Assembly (NCBI RefSeq): GCF_020748465.1
Contig: NZ_JAHZMP010000002.1
Coordinates: 620,001 to 684,000, forward strand
DNA from: Terrisporobacter mayombei
GTDB lineage: Bacteria > Bacillota > Clostridia > Peptostreptococcales > Peptostreptococcaceae
Direction: 5' to 3'
Length of the DNA stretch: 64,000 bases
The position numbers were made by a program, and so were the translations under genes. Positions 27,526 through 37,091 of the stretch are shown here, in pieces. The stretch's first letter is position 1; each line of letters starts with the position of its first letter. The notes below the pieces were generated by a model. The model saw only the letters and a program-made list of their open reading frames with translations. It was not told the origin of the DNA and searched no databases.

Positions 27526-28797
27526 ATGGATAAAATTAATAATATATTAGAAGAAATAAAACTTCCTGAAATTATAAAAGTAAAACAAATATTTGATAAA
27601 ACAAGTATTAATAACGTGGAAGAAGAGATAAGAAAATTATTAAATGAAGAAAACTTTAAAAATAAAATTAAAAAGGGAAAAACTGTTGCTATTACAGGGG
27701 GAAGTAGGGGAATTAGTCATTACAAAATCATAATGAAAACCATAGTTAATTTTGTAAAAGACAAAGGTGGTATTCCATTTATTGTTCCAGCAATGGGTAG
27801 TCATGGGGGAGGAGATGCAAAAGGACAAAAACATATTCTTGAAAAACTTGGAATTACAGAGGAAAATATGGGATGTGAAATAAAGTCTTCTATGGAAGTA
27901 GTTGAAATAGGAAGAACAATAAAAGGTTTACCTGTTTATATTGATAAAAATGCTTTTGATGCTCATGGGCTAATACTTGTGAACAGAATAAAGGCACATA
28001 CTTCATTTAGAGGTGAATATGAAAGTGGTCTTGTTAAAATGCTTGCAATAGGACTAGGAAAAAGAAAAGGTGCAGATATTACTCATTCCTTGAGATTTGA
28101 AAAAATGGCTGAAAATATTTTAGAGTCAGCTAAAGTATCTCTATCTAAGCTAAATATATTATTTGGAGTTGGCACAGTAGAAAACGCCTATAATGATGTA
28201 GCCCATATAAATATATTAAATAAGGATGAAATTCTTACAAAAGAACCATTATTATTAGAAAAATCAAAAGAGCTGATGGGGAAATTATATTTAGATAATA
28301 TAGATGTATTAATAGTAAAAGAAATTGGCAAAAACATAAGCGGTACAGGTATGGATACAAATATTATAGGAAGATATCATACTAAAGCTGCATCAGGAGG
28401 TCCGAATATAACAAAAATAGGTGTATTAAATCTAAATAGTAGCTCAAATGGAAATGCTAATGGAATGGGTTTAGCAGACTTTATAAGTGAAAAGTTTTAT
28501 AATAATATTGAGTTTGAAAGTACATATTTAAATGCTATAACTTCCACAGAGCCAAATAGTATCAAGCTTCCTATGGTTTTAGAAAATGATAAATATGTAT
28601 TTAAAGCTTGCGCTAAAACCTGCGGTGTTTTAAACTTCAAAGATATTAAGTTAGTTATTATAGAAAATACTAAAAATTTGAATGAAATATATATGAGTAG
28701 AGAAGCATACGAAAGTATAAGTGAAGATAAAATGGTTGAGGCTAAGGGAAGTTATTTTGAAATAAAATTTGATGATAATGGTAATTTCATTATATAA
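27526..28797 (+). CDS. LarA-like (lactate racemase N-terminal domain) protein
   Basis: 423 residues. It contains the DUF2088/LarA-N domain with GSRGISHY and PAMGSHGGGDAKGQ (residues ~60-105), and a C-terminal alpha/beta domain. True lactate racemase carries a nickel-pincer nucleotide on Lys184 and catalytic His pairs; here HTSFRGEYESG aligns with the substrate region, but the nickel-pincer residues cannot be confirmed by eye. Racemase or epimerase of a 2-hydroxyacid is the likely class. ATG 27526 has GGGGGG 5 bases upstream (an in-frame TTG precedes it). No larBCE genes nearby. Confidence 0.78.
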   Translation: MDKINNILEEIKLPEIIKVKQIFDKTSINNVEEEIRKLLNEENFKNKIKKGKTVAITGGSRGISHYKIIMKTIVNFVKDKGGIPFIVPAMGSHGGGDAKGQKHILEKLGITEENMGCEIKSSMEVVEIGRTIKGLPVYIDKNAFDAHGLILVNRIKAHTSFRGEYESGLVKMLAIGLGKRKGADITHSLRFEKMAENILESAKVSLSKLNILFGVGTVENAYNDVAHINILNKDEILTKEPLLLEKSKELMGKLYLDNIDVLIVKEIGKNISGTGMDTNIIGRYHTKAASGGPNITKIGVLNLNSSSNGNANGMGLADFISEKFYNNIEFESTYLNAITSTEPNSIKLPMVLENDKYVFKACAKTCGVLNFKDIKLVIIENTKNLNEIYMSREAYESISEDKMVEAKGSYFEIKFDDNGNFII

Positions 28798-28910
28798 AAT
28801 GTTAAAAGTATATTAAAATATTAAATTATTGTAAAATACGTTAAAATGTTGTTAATATACGAAATATTAATCCACTATATAATATAATAAAATAAAAAGG
28901 AGTGGATAGT

Positions 28911-29009
28911 ATGACTACTACAGCTTGGATATTTATGGCAACAGCTTTTGTTATAATTGGAGGAGCAGCAGGATTATCTCTTAATAAAATATTAAAGAGT
29001 AATAAATAA
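28911..29009 (+). CDS. Single-helix small membrane protein
   Basis: 32 residues, MTTTAWIFMATAFVIIGGAA plus GLSLNKILKSNK: one membrane helix and a basic tail on the inside. AAAGGAGTGG precedes the ATG at ideal spacing. It resembles the tiny MetS-type subunits of NSS transporters in size and design, but no transporter gene is adjacent, so the partner is unknown. Confidence 0.6.
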   Translation: MTTTAWIFMATAFVIIGGAAGLSLNKILKSNK

Positions 29010-29074
29010 GGTCTGGTATTAACTTCAATACATTATATATCAAATGTTATTATAAGATAATAATATTCATATTC

Positions 29075-29118
29075 AAATAGCTATTTATTTGTAAAAAAAT
29101 AAATAGCTATTTTTTTAT
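29075..29118. terminator. Bidirectional terminator
   Basis: AAATAGCTATTTATT / AATAAATAGCTATTT arms with A and T runs on each side, between two oppositely oriented small genes. Confidence 0.82.
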
Positions 29119-29126
29119 CTATATAT

Positions 29127-29225
29127 TCATAAATTATTTTTTATTCTTTTTAAAAAATATTTAGCTCCTACTAAAATGCATAATAAAAGAATAACTATTA
29201 TGTAGGTTATAGTATACAATATCAT
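29127..29225 (-). CDS. Possible small membrane protein
   Basis: 32 residues on the minus strand, one long hydrophobic helix (ITYIIVILLLCILVGAKYF) and a basic end. The ribosome site is weak. It lies between the bidirectional terminator and mutS, convergent with the 28911 small gene. It could be chance in AT-rich DNA, but the helix-plus-basic-tail design is typical of real microproteins. Confidence 0.35.
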   Translation of the reverse strand: MILYTITYIIVILLLCILVGAKYFLKRIKNNL

Positions 29226-29422
29226 TAGTCAGAGATACCCATCCTTATTTTAAAGCTAATAAGAATTAATATATATTTTAGTTAATATTGTATGGATATA
29301 GGTAAGAAAATTCAATAAAATCATGGAATATTTATAAAAATTTATAATAAATCCAATATTTTTATAGATAACATATAAATTGTGTTATATGATATAATAA
29401 CTAAAGATGAGGAGGTAGAAAG
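29226..29422 (+). promoter_or_regulatory. mutS upstream region
   Basis: About 200 AT-rich bases. A likely promoter is the TATAAT-like GATATAATAAC near 29391, but I see no convincing -35, operator or RNA element. Confidence 0.3.
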
Positions 29423-32266
29423 ATGGAGATTGACAGAAATAAACTTACTCCTATGATGAAACAATATTTTGAATGTAAGGATAAATATCCTGATTGCATA
29501 TTATTTTTCAGATTAGGTGATTTTTACGAAATGTTTTTTGAAGATGCTATAGTTGCATCAAAAGTACTAGAAATCGCACTAACAGGAAAATCTTGCGGTT
29601 TAGAAGAAAGAGCACCTATGTGTGGTATTCCCTTTCATGCTGCCGCTTCATATATATCGAAATTAGTAGAAGCAGGATACAAAGTTGCAATTGGAGAGCA
29701 AATGGAAGATCCTCAAAGTGTAAAAGGTATAGTAAAAAGAGAAGTAATTCAAGTAGTTACACCAGGTACTGTATTAGAAGGAAGTCTACTTGAAAATAAA
29801 AAGAATAACTATCTTATGTCTTTATATAAAGTAAATGACAAGATAGGCCTTTCTTACGTAGATATAAGTACGGGAGAAACAAATGCAACTTGTATAGCAA
29901 AAGATAAAGTTATTGAAGAAATAGCCAAGGTTAGTCCTTCAGAAATAATATTAAATGATTTAAGCTTCAAAGATAACTTAAAAAATATAGCCATAATGGG
30001 TAATATTTATATAAATGAAAGTTTTGATGAAGATTATTTAAATACAAATATATTAAGTAAATATTTTAGTGAAGATTATTTAAGAACTTTAAGGTTTGAT
30101 AATGAAAATCTAATAAAAACTAGTTTATGTATACTTCTTAATTATATATATAATACTCAAAAACAAATAACATCAAATATAAATGTAATAACTATATATA
30201 ATCCAATGGAATACATGGTTCTTGATATGTTTACTAGAATAAATCTTGAGTTAACTCAAACAATTAGGGGTTCTAAGAAAAAAGGATCATTACTACATGT
30301 ATTAGACAAAACATCAACTGCCATGGGAGGCAGACTTCTTAGAAAATATGTTGAAGAACCTTTAGTTAATAAAAAGAAGATAGACGAAAGACTAGATGTT
30401 ATTGAAGAAATAAAAGAAGATTTTTCATTAAGAGAAGATTTAATAGATATATTAAAAAATGTCTACGACATAGAAAGAATTTGTGGGAAAATTGCTTTTG
30501 AAAAAGTAAGTCCAAAAGAAATGATTAACTTAAAAAATTCCATAGAAAAGCTTCCGCTTTTAAGAGATAGAATAAACTCTTGTGATGGAGATACTATAAA
30601 AAAATATATAGATAATATGGAAGACTTAAAAGACATTTATGAGCTAATAAATGAAGCTATCATAGAAGAACCTAGTATTACAATTAAAGATGGAAATATA
30701 GTAAAATCATCTTACAATGAAGAGTTAAGAGAACTTAGAGATATTTCAAAAAATGGAGCTTTTATGATAAAAGATATAGAAAACCGTGAAAGAGAAAAAA
30801 CAGGAGTTAAATCTCTCAAAATAGGATTTAATAAAGTTTTTGGTTACTATATTGAGATAACTAAAGTAAACCTTGCAAACTTAGACTTGGAAGGTGGATA
30901 TATAAGAAAACAAACTCTAAGTAACGCAGAAAGATTTATAACAGAAGAATTAAAAGAAATAGAAGATAAAATCCTACATGCCGAGGAAAAAATAAAATCA
31001 TTAGAATATGAGATTTTTGTAAAAATTAGACAAACTATTTACAACAACATTGATAGAATCCAAAATGTGGCTAAAATAATAGGAAATATAGATGTATTTA
31101 CTTCGTTTGCAACAGTGGCTCATATTAATAACTATGTTAAACCGAGCATTAATAATGATAATAAACTTGATATAAAAAATGGACGTCATCCAGTAATAGA
31201 AAACATAGTTGGAGAAGAAAACTTTGTTCCAAATGATACTTATTTAAATAGTGGTGAAAATATTATAAATATAATTACAGGACCTAACATGTCTGGTAAG
31301 TCTACATATATGAGACAAACAGCCATAATTTGTCTAATGGCACATATGGGGTCATTTGTGCCAGCAGATTACGCAAATATTCCAATTTCTGATAGGATAT
31401 TTACTAGAGTTGGTGCCAGTGATGATTTATCACAAGGTCAATCAACATTTATGGTGGAAATGAGCGAGGTTTCTCATATATTAAAAAATGCCACAGATAA
31501 AAGTTTAGTTATACTAGATGAAATAGGTAGGGGTACATCGACTTATGATGGGATAAGTTTAGCTTGGTCCATAGTTGAATATATAGAAAAGTATATTAAA
31601 TGTAAGACTTTATTTGCAACTCATTATCACGAGTTAACTGAATTGGAAAATGAATTTGATGAAGTTAAAAACTACTCTATTGCTGTTAAAGATGATGGAG
31701 AAAATATAATTTTCCTTAGAAAAATAATAGATCAAGCAGCAGATAAAAGTTATGGCATTTATGTTGCTAAACTTGCTAAGCTTCCAGATAAAGTTATTAA
31801 TAGATCATCAGAAATTTTAAAGGATTTAGAAAAAAACCATATATATAACGGCTACGCCATAAATGGAGGAGCTGATAATGAAGATGCCAATTTAGACATA
31901 AAGAACAAATGTTCCGGTATAGAAAATTCGGCATTAAACTTAGAATTAGAACTAAAAAAACTGGAAGATAGCAATTTTAAAAATGAAAATGAACATTTAA
32001 AACTTGAAAAAGAAAACTTAAATAAGATTTATAAAAAGCTAAAAAAAGATTATGAAAAGTTAAATGGCGAATATGAAAAACTACAAAGAGAAAACTTAGA
32101 TAATATACCAAATAAAGAAGTGGCGGTAAGTGAGGATCAAATATCTTTTGATGTAGTTAAAGATGATGATATATTAGAGGAAATAAAAAGTCTAGACATA
32201 TTAAGTATGACACCATTAGATGCAATGAACGCACTTTTCAATCTTCAAAAGAAAACAAAAAAATAG
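29423..32266 (+). CDS. mutS: DNA mismatch repair protein MutS
   Basis: 947 residues. It recognises mismatches and small loops. The N-terminal mismatch-binding motif is FFRLGDFYEMFFEDA (Phe-x-Glu). The ABC ATPase has Walker A GPNMSGKSTYMRQ (~residue 617), LSQGQSTFMVEM signature and the Walker B VILDEIGRGTSTYDG. The protein is longer than most (~860): a charged coiled-coil insertion at about residues 815-905 precedes the C-terminal MutL/clamp-binding helix. GAGGAGGT ribosome site. First of the mutS-mutL-miaA-hfq group. Confidence 0.97.
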   Translation: MEIDRNKLTPMMKQYFECKDKYPDCILFFRLGDFYEMFFEDAIVASKVLEIALTGKSCGLEERAPMCGIPFHAAASYISKLVEAGYKVAIGEQMEDPQSVKGIVKREVIQVVTPGTVLEGSLLENKKNNYLMSLYKVNDKIGLSYVDISTGETNATCIAKDKVIEEIAKVSPSEIILNDLSFKDNLKNIAIMGNIYINESFDEDYLNTNILSKYFSEDYLRTLRFDNENLIKTSLCILLNYIYNTQKQITSNINVITIYNPMEYMVLDMFTRINLELTQTIRGSKKKGSLLHVLDKTSTAMGGRLLRKYVEEPLVNKKKIDERLDVIEEIKEDFSLREDLIDILKNVYDIERICGKIAFEKVSPKEMINLKNSIEKLPLLRDRINSCDGDTIKKYIDNMEDLKDIYELINEAIIEEPSITIKDGNIVKSSYNEELRELRDISKNGAFMIKDIENREREKTGVKSLKIGFNKVFGYYIEITKVNLANLDLEGGYIRKQTLSNAERFITEELKEIEDKILHAEEKIKSLEYEIFVKIRQTIYNNIDRIQNVAKIIGNIDVFTSFATVAHINNYVKPSINNDNKLDIKNGRHPVIENIVGEENFVPNDTYLNSGENIINIITGPNMSGKSTYMRQTAIICLMAHMGSFVPADYANIPISDRIFTRVGASDDLSQGQSTFMVEMSEVSHILKNATDKSLVILDEIGRGTSTYDGISLAWSIVEYIEKYIKCKTLFATHYHELTELENEFDEVKNYSIAVKDDGENIIFLRKIIDQAADKSYGIYVAKLAKLPDKVINRSSEILKDLEKNHIYNGYAINGGADNEDANLDIKNKCSGIENSALNLELELKKLEDSNFKNENEHLKLEKENLNKIYKKLKKDYEKLNGEYEKLQRENLDNIPNKEVAVSEDQISFDVVKDDDILEEIKSLDILSMTPLDAMNALFNLQKKTKK

Positions 32267-32299
32267 CGCCCACGCAGTGGCTTAAAGAAATAGCGCCCA
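32261..32299 (+). repeat. 12-base direct repeat between mutS and mutL
   Basis: AAATAGCGCCCA occurs at 32261-32272 (overlapping the mutS stop) and 32288-32299, 27 bases apart, separated by the palindromic CCACGCAGTGG. GC content is well above the surroundings. It looks like a short dispersed intergenic element; function unknown. Confidence 0.6.
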
Positions 32300-32326
32300 T
32301 AAAAACAAATTCTTTGGAGGGATATT

Positions 32327-34309
32327 ATGTCAAAGAAAATAAATATACTAGATGATATAACAATAAATAAAATAGCAGCAGGGGAAGTAGTCGAAAGACC
32401 TTCTTCTGTTACTAAAGAATTAATCGAAAACTCTATAGATGCTAATTCTACACAAATAGTTATAGATATAACTGATGGAGGAAAAAAACAAATAAGAATA
32501 ACAGATAATGGGAGTGGAATTTTATCCAGCGAAGTAGATAAATCATTTTTAAGACACGCTACTAGTAAAATAAAAAAAATAGATGACTTATACGACTTAT
32601 ATTCTTTAGGTTTTAGAGGTGAAGCTTTAGCTTCCATAGCTTCTGTATCTCGTTTGGAGATGATTACAAAAACCAAGGAAGAACCTATTGGAACAAAAGT
32701 TATTTTAGAAGGCGGGAAAGAGATTTTAAAAGAGCCTGTGGGAACAAAGAATGGAACTACCATTATTATAAAAGACTTATTCTTTAATACTCCTGCTAGG
32801 CAAAAGTTTTTGAAATCTACACATGCAGAAACTATAAATATAAGTGATTTAATTAATAAGCTTGCCATAGGAAATACAGATATACAATTTAAATATATAA
32901 ATAATGGAAAGTTAATGCTAAATACTCCAGGAGATGGAAAGCTTATTTCTGTCATTAGAAGTATCTATGGAAAAGAGATAGTTGAAAATTTAATTAAAAT
33001 TAATGAAAAAGGTGAATATTGTAGTATTTCAGGATATATAGGAAATAACAATATTTATCGTTCAAATAAAAACTTGCAGCATATTTACATAAATAATAGA
33101 TTTGTAAAAAGTAAAATAATATTAGATGCTATAAATGAATCATATAAAAGTATTATACCTATTAATAAGCATGGTATATGTTTTTTAAATATTGATATTA
33201 ATCCTTCAAAAATAGATGTTAATATCCATCCTACAAAAATGGAAATTAAGTTTGAAAATGATAAGGATTTATATATAGAAATTAGAGATTTATTAAAAAG
33301 AAAGTTACTAAATACTGCATTAATTGGTAAATATGAAAGTTATGATAGAAAACCTATTGTAAGTGAAAATAAAGAAGTATATTTAGAAAAAAAAGAAGAA
33401 GCTTTAAATACTGTAATTTCAAATAAGATAAATAGTACTACGCCCATAGAAAAATTGGATGATGACAATAAGTTTATGTCTTTTGAAGAGGCTTTAAATA
33501 AGGGAAATAATAAAAAAGACCATAATGAAAGTTTAAATAGTAATGATAAAAAAGAAGATATTAAGCTTCAGCATTTAGAAAATAAAAAAGGTGAATACTT
33601 TATAGATGGCAATATTGACCTTAGTAAATCATTTACTTTTGACGAGCTAGAAACTTTGAGTAATCTAGATAATAAAAGTAATCATGTTGAAATAATTAAG
33701 GAAGAAAATGTTATAAAAAATGAAAATAGATTTTCAATTACTGATTTTAGAGTTGTAGGAAGTATACTTAACACTTATATTGTACTTGAAAAAAATAATT
33801 CCATGTACTTATTAGACCAACATGCAGCTCACGAGAAAGTACTGTATGAGGAATATATGAAAAAATTCAAAAGCCATAAAATTGATATGCAAATGTTATT
33901 AGATCCTATAGTGGTAGAAATATCAAATGTAGATATGTTAAATGTAGAATCAAACCTTGACTTGTTTTTAAATTTTGGTTTTGAAATTGAGCTATTTGGA
34001 AATAATCACATTATGATAAGAGGTGTACCTACTATTTTTGGTAACCCTGAAAGTGAGAAATTTATTCTTCAAATTATTGATAACATAGAGGATTTGAAAA
34101 ATAGTTATGACTTAAAAGGAGATAAATTTGCCTCAATGGCATGCAGAGCTGCTATAAAAGCAAATGATAAAATTCATACTATGGAAATGAAAAAGCTTCT
34201 ATCTCAAATGGAATTATGTGATAATCCATTTACGTGTCCTCACGGTAGACCTACCATAGTTGAAATATCAAAAAAAGAAATTGAAAAAATGTTTAAAAGA
34301 ATTATGTAA
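32327..34309 (+). CDS. mutL: DNA mismatch repair endonuclease MutL
   Basis: 660 residues. GHKL ATPase with ENSIDANSTQI, DNGSGI and GFRGEALASI; a long, charged linker (~residues 345-465); then a dimerisation/endonuclease domain with the metal motif DQHAAHEKVLYEE (about residue 497), ACRAAIKAND and CPHGRPT. The presence of DQHAxxExxxxE marks the nicking MutL type of bacteria without MutH. It is 60 bases after mutS and 12 before miaA, so one operon. Confidence 0.97.
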   Translation: MSKKINILDDITINKIAAGEVVERPSSVTKELIENSIDANSTQIVIDITDGGKKQIRITDNGSGILSSEVDKSFLRHATSKIKKIDDLYDLYSLGFRGEALASIASVSRLEMITKTKEEPIGTKVILEGGKEILKEPVGTKNGTTIIIKDLFFNTPARQKFLKSTHAETINISDLINKLAIGNTDIQFKYINNGKLMLNTPGDGKLISVIRSIYGKEIVENLIKINEKGEYCSISGYIGNNNIYRSNKNLQHIYINNRFVKSKIILDAINESYKSIIPINKHGICFLNIDINPSKIDVNIHPTKMEIKFENDKDLYIEIRDLLKRKLLNTALIGKYESYDRKPIVSENKEVYLEKKEEALNTVISNKINSTTPIEKLDDDNKFMSFEEALNKGNNKKDHNESLNSNDKKEDIKLQHLENKKGEYFIDGNIDLSKSFTFDELETLSNLDNKSNHVEIIKEENVIKNENRFSITDFRVVGSILNTYIVLEKNNSMYLLDQHAAHEKVLYEEYMKKFKSHKIDMQMLLDPIVVEISNVDMLNVESNLDLFLNFGFEIELFGNNHIMIRGVPTIFGNPESEKFILQIIDNIEDLKNSYDLKGDKFASMACRAAIKANDKIHTMEMKKLLSQMELCDNPFTCPHGRPTIVEISKKEIEKMFKRIM

Positions 34310-34321
34310 GAAAGGATTGCT

Positions 34322-35263
34322 ATGAAGAAAATACCACTTATCATCCTAACAGGACCTACGGCCGTTGGAAAAACGGCTTTATCAATAGAGTTAGCAAAGG
34401 ACTTAAATGCAGAAATTATATCTGCTGACTCTATGCAAATATATGAATATATGGATATAGGAAGTGCTAAAGTTACTAAAGAAGAAATGGATGGGGTAAC
34501 ACATCACATGATAGATGAAGTTAAACCAGATTTTCCTTTTTCTGTTTCAGAGTTTCAAGATAGAGCAAATAAATATATAAAAGAAGTAGCTAATAAAGGC
34601 AAAAATGTGCTAGTAACCGGTGGTACAGGTTTATATCTTAATTCATTAATTTACAATATGGATTTTGCAAAATCCAATAGTAATTCTAAAATAAGAGAAG
34701 AATTAGAAAAAGAACTTAATGAAAAAGGCATAGATTATATGCACGAAAAGTTAAAATCATTAGATGGTGAAGCTGCTTCTAGAATACATAAAAACAACAC
34801 AAAAAGAGTTATAAGAGCCTTAGAAGTATGTTTGGATGGAAAGAAAATGCAAGACTTTTCCAATGATTTAAAATACAATGAAGATTACTCACCAATAATA
34901 ATAGTACTAAATCGTGATAGAGAGATACTCTATGATAGAATAAACAAAAGAGTAGAAATTATGATGGAAGCAGGATTAGTTGAAGAAGTTAAAAAATTAC
35001 TAGATATGGGATATGATAAAAACTTAATTTCTATGCAAGGAATAGGTTACAAAGAAATAGTTAAATATCTAGAAGGTGAATATACTTTAGATGAAGCTGT
35101 AGAAATAATTAAAAGAGATTCAAGAAGATATGCAAAAAGACAAACAACTTGGTTTAAAAGATATAAAGATAGTGAATGGTTTGATTTGGAGAAGTATGAC
35201 AATATAGAATTACTTAAAAAAGATATTATGAACTTTATTGAAAATATATCTAAAAATGTATAA
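34322..35263 (+). CDS. miaA: tRNA dimethylallyltransferase
   Basis: 313 residues. It transfers a dimethylallyl group to A37 of UNN-reading tRNAs, the substrate for MiaB. P-loop GPTAVGKTALS (residues 10-20), SADSMQIYEYMDIGSAK, VTGGTGLYLNSLIY, and the RYAKRQTTWFKR signature near the C-terminus are all there. AAAGGATTGCT ribosome site, 12 bases after mutL; hfq follows. Confidence 0.97.
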   Translation: MKKIPLIILTGPTAVGKTALSIELAKDLNAEIISADSMQIYEYMDIGSAKVTKEEMDGVTHHMIDEVKPDFPFSVSEFQDRANKYIKEVANKGKNVLVTGGTGLYLNSLIYNMDFAKSNSNSKIREELEKELNEKGIDYMHEKLKSLDGEAASRIHKNNTKRVIRALEVCLDGKKMQDFSNDLKYNEDYSPIIIVLNRDREILYDRINKRVEIMMEAGLVEEVKKLLDMGYDKNLISMQGIGYKEIVKYLEGEYTLDEAVEIIKRDSRRYAKRQTTWFKRYKDSEWFDLEKYDNIELLKKDIMNFIENISKNV

Positions 35264-35330
35264 TATTATAATATAATTGTTTATAGATAAATAGTTTATT
35301 TAATATAATTTAGTCGGGAGGATATTATTA

Positions 35331-35579
35331 ATGAAAAATACTGCTTTAAATTTACAAGATTTATTTTTAAATAATGCTAGAAAAGAAAGAGTACCTGTAA
35401 CAATATATTTAATGAATGGTGTTCAAGTTAAAGGCTATGTAAAAGGATTTGACAGCTATATAGTATTACTAGAAGGTGAAAATAAACAACAAAATCTAAT
35501 TTATAAACATGCAGTTTCTACAATAGTACCAGGTAAAAGCATAAACATACAAAACACAAATCAAAATAATACAAAGTAA
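35331..35579 (+). CDS. hfq: RNA chaperone Hfq
   Basis: 82 residues. Sm-fold RNA chaperone forming a hexameric ring. Sm1 motif is in [20 protein letters not shown] and [14 protein letters not shown]; the Sm2 motif reads [10 protein letters not shown] (YKHA matches the His57-type signature). The C-terminal tail is short and Asn/Gln-rich. GGGAGGAT ribosome site. Conserved order miaA-hfq. Confidence 0.97.
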   Translation: MKNTALNLQDLFLNNARKERVPVTIYLMNGVQVKGYVKGFDSYIVLLEGENKQQNLIYKHAVSTIVPGKSINIQNTNQNNTK

Positions 35580-35588
35580 TTTAAAGAT

Positions 35589-35643
35589 AAAAGGTACTTA
35601 TACTAATCTACAAAAATTATAGGTTAATATAAGTACCTTTTTT
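35589..35643 (+). terminator. Rho-independent terminator
   Basis: AAAGGTACTTATA paired with TATAAGTACCTTT, inner TTAG/CTAA pairing and a T run, after hfq. Confidence 0.87.
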
Positions 35644-35729
35644 AATTATTTTCCTTTAAATCTTGAACTTAAATTTTTACTATGATAAAATTTTTAAAGT
35701 GACAAATAAAAGAAAATAGGTGAGATTAA

Positions 35730-37010
35730 GTGCTTAAAGAGACAAGTGAATTACTAAAAGAATATTATGGATTAGATGATGAAACTTTTGATTTATCTAA
35801 TGAAGTAATGGAAGATATAAAAAATCAATTTGAAAAAATAAAACAAATAAGAGAATTTAATCAATATAAAGTATTAAGAGCTATGCAAAGAGCTCACTTA
35901 AGTGATAACCATTTTAACTGGACAACAGGATATGGATATAATGATATTGGACGTGAAAAAATAGAAGAAATATTTGCAGATGTATTTGGAGCAGAGGATG
36001 CTTTAGTTAGACCAATAATAGTAAATGGAACTCATGCCCTAAGTTTATGTATCCAAGGGATAGTTAGACCAGGAGATGAAATATTATCAATTACAGAAAA
36101 GCCTTATGATACATTACAAGGTGTAATAGGTATAAGAGAAGAAAAAGGATCTCTTAAAGAATTTGGTGTTACATATAAAGATGTGGATTTCTTGCCAGAT
36201 GGTAATATTGACTTAGAAGGTGTTAAGAAAAAAATAAATGAAAAGACCAAACTAGTAATGATACAAAGATCAAAAGGATATTCTTGGAGAAAATCTTTAT
36301 CAATCGAAGATATAAAAGAAGCTATAGAAGTGGTTAAATCAGTTAATAAAGACTTAATAGTTATGGTAGATAACTGCTATGGTGAATTCTTAGATACAAA
36401 AGAGCCTACTGAAGTAGGAGCTGATATTATGGCTGGTTCTTTAATTAAAAACCCAGGCGGAGGACTAGCTCTAACTGGTGGATACATAGCAGGTAGAAAA
36501 GACTTGGTCGAAATGATATCTTATCGATTAACTACACCAGGTATAGGAAAAGAATGTGGTTTAACATTTGGAACTACAAGAAATGTACTACAAGGATTTT
36601 TCATGGCGCCATATGTTACATCACAAGCTGTAATGGGTGCAATATATTGTGCTAGAATGTTTGAAAGATTAGGATATGATGTACTTCCAAAATATGATGA
36701 TTTAAGAAGTGATATTATACAAGTTGTAAGACTAAAAAATGCAGAGGAAGTTATAGCATTCTGTCAAGGAGTGCAAGCTGCAGCTCCAGTGGATTCTTAT
36801 GTAAAACCAGAACCATGGGCGATGCCAGGATATGAAGATGAAGTAATAATGGCAGCAGGAGCGTTTATTCAAGGATCATCAATAGAACTTAGTGCAGATG
36901 CACCAATAAGACCACCATATAATGTTTACTTCCAAGGTGGACTTACATTTGATCATTCAAAAATGGGAACACTAAAAGCAGTAGAATATATTAAAAAATT
37001 GAAAAAATAG
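35730..37010 (+). CDS. Methionine gamma-lyase family / aluminium resistance protein
   Basis: 426 residues. PLP-dependent fold-I protein of the 'aluminium resistance' family (YnbB-like). The PLP-lysine region is AGSLIKNPGGGLALTGGYIAG (around residues 231-251). It starts with GTG 35730 preceded by AGGTGAG. The gene commonly lies next to hfq/miaA in Firmicutes, as here. It presumably acts on a sulphur- or hydroxyl-containing amino acid; the true substrate is unknown. Confidence 0.9.
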   Translation: MLKETSELLKEYYGLDDETFDLSNEVMEDIKNQFEKIKQIREFNQYKVLRAMQRAHLSDNHFNWTTGYGYNDIGREKIEEIFADVFGAEDALVRPIIVNGTHALSLCIQGIVRPGDEILSITEKPYDTLQGVIGIREEKGSLKEFGVTYKDVDFLPDGNIDLEGVKKKINEKTKLVMIQRSKGYSWRKSLSIEDIKEAIEVVKSVNKDLIVMVDNCYGEFLDTKEPTEVGADIMAGSLIKNPGGGLALTGGYIAGRKDLVEMISYRLTTPGIGKECGLTFGTTRNVLQGFFMAPYVTSQAVMGAIYCARMFERLGYDVLPKYDDLRSDIIQVVRLKNAEEVIAFCQGVQAAAPVDSYVKPEPWAMPGYEDEVIMAAGAFIQGSSIELSADAPIRPPYNVYFQGGLTFDHSKMGTLKAVEYIKKLKK

Positions 37011-37021
37011 CATAATAATTT

Positions 37022-37060
37022 AAAAAAGTCTTAATATATAATTGTATTAAGGCTTTTTTA
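37022..37060 (+). terminator. Rho-independent terminator
   Basis: AAAAGTCTTAATA / TATTAAGGCTTTT stem with a T run. Confidence 0.83.
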
Positions 37061-37091
37061 TATATTAAGGGATAGAAGGTGTTTTAATCAT

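Noticed and set aside
32245..32955. A 236-codon minus-strand frame opposite the start of mutL
   Set aside because: It overlaps the ATPase domain of mutL, and its hydrophobic composition is the usual shadow of AT-rich coding DNA.
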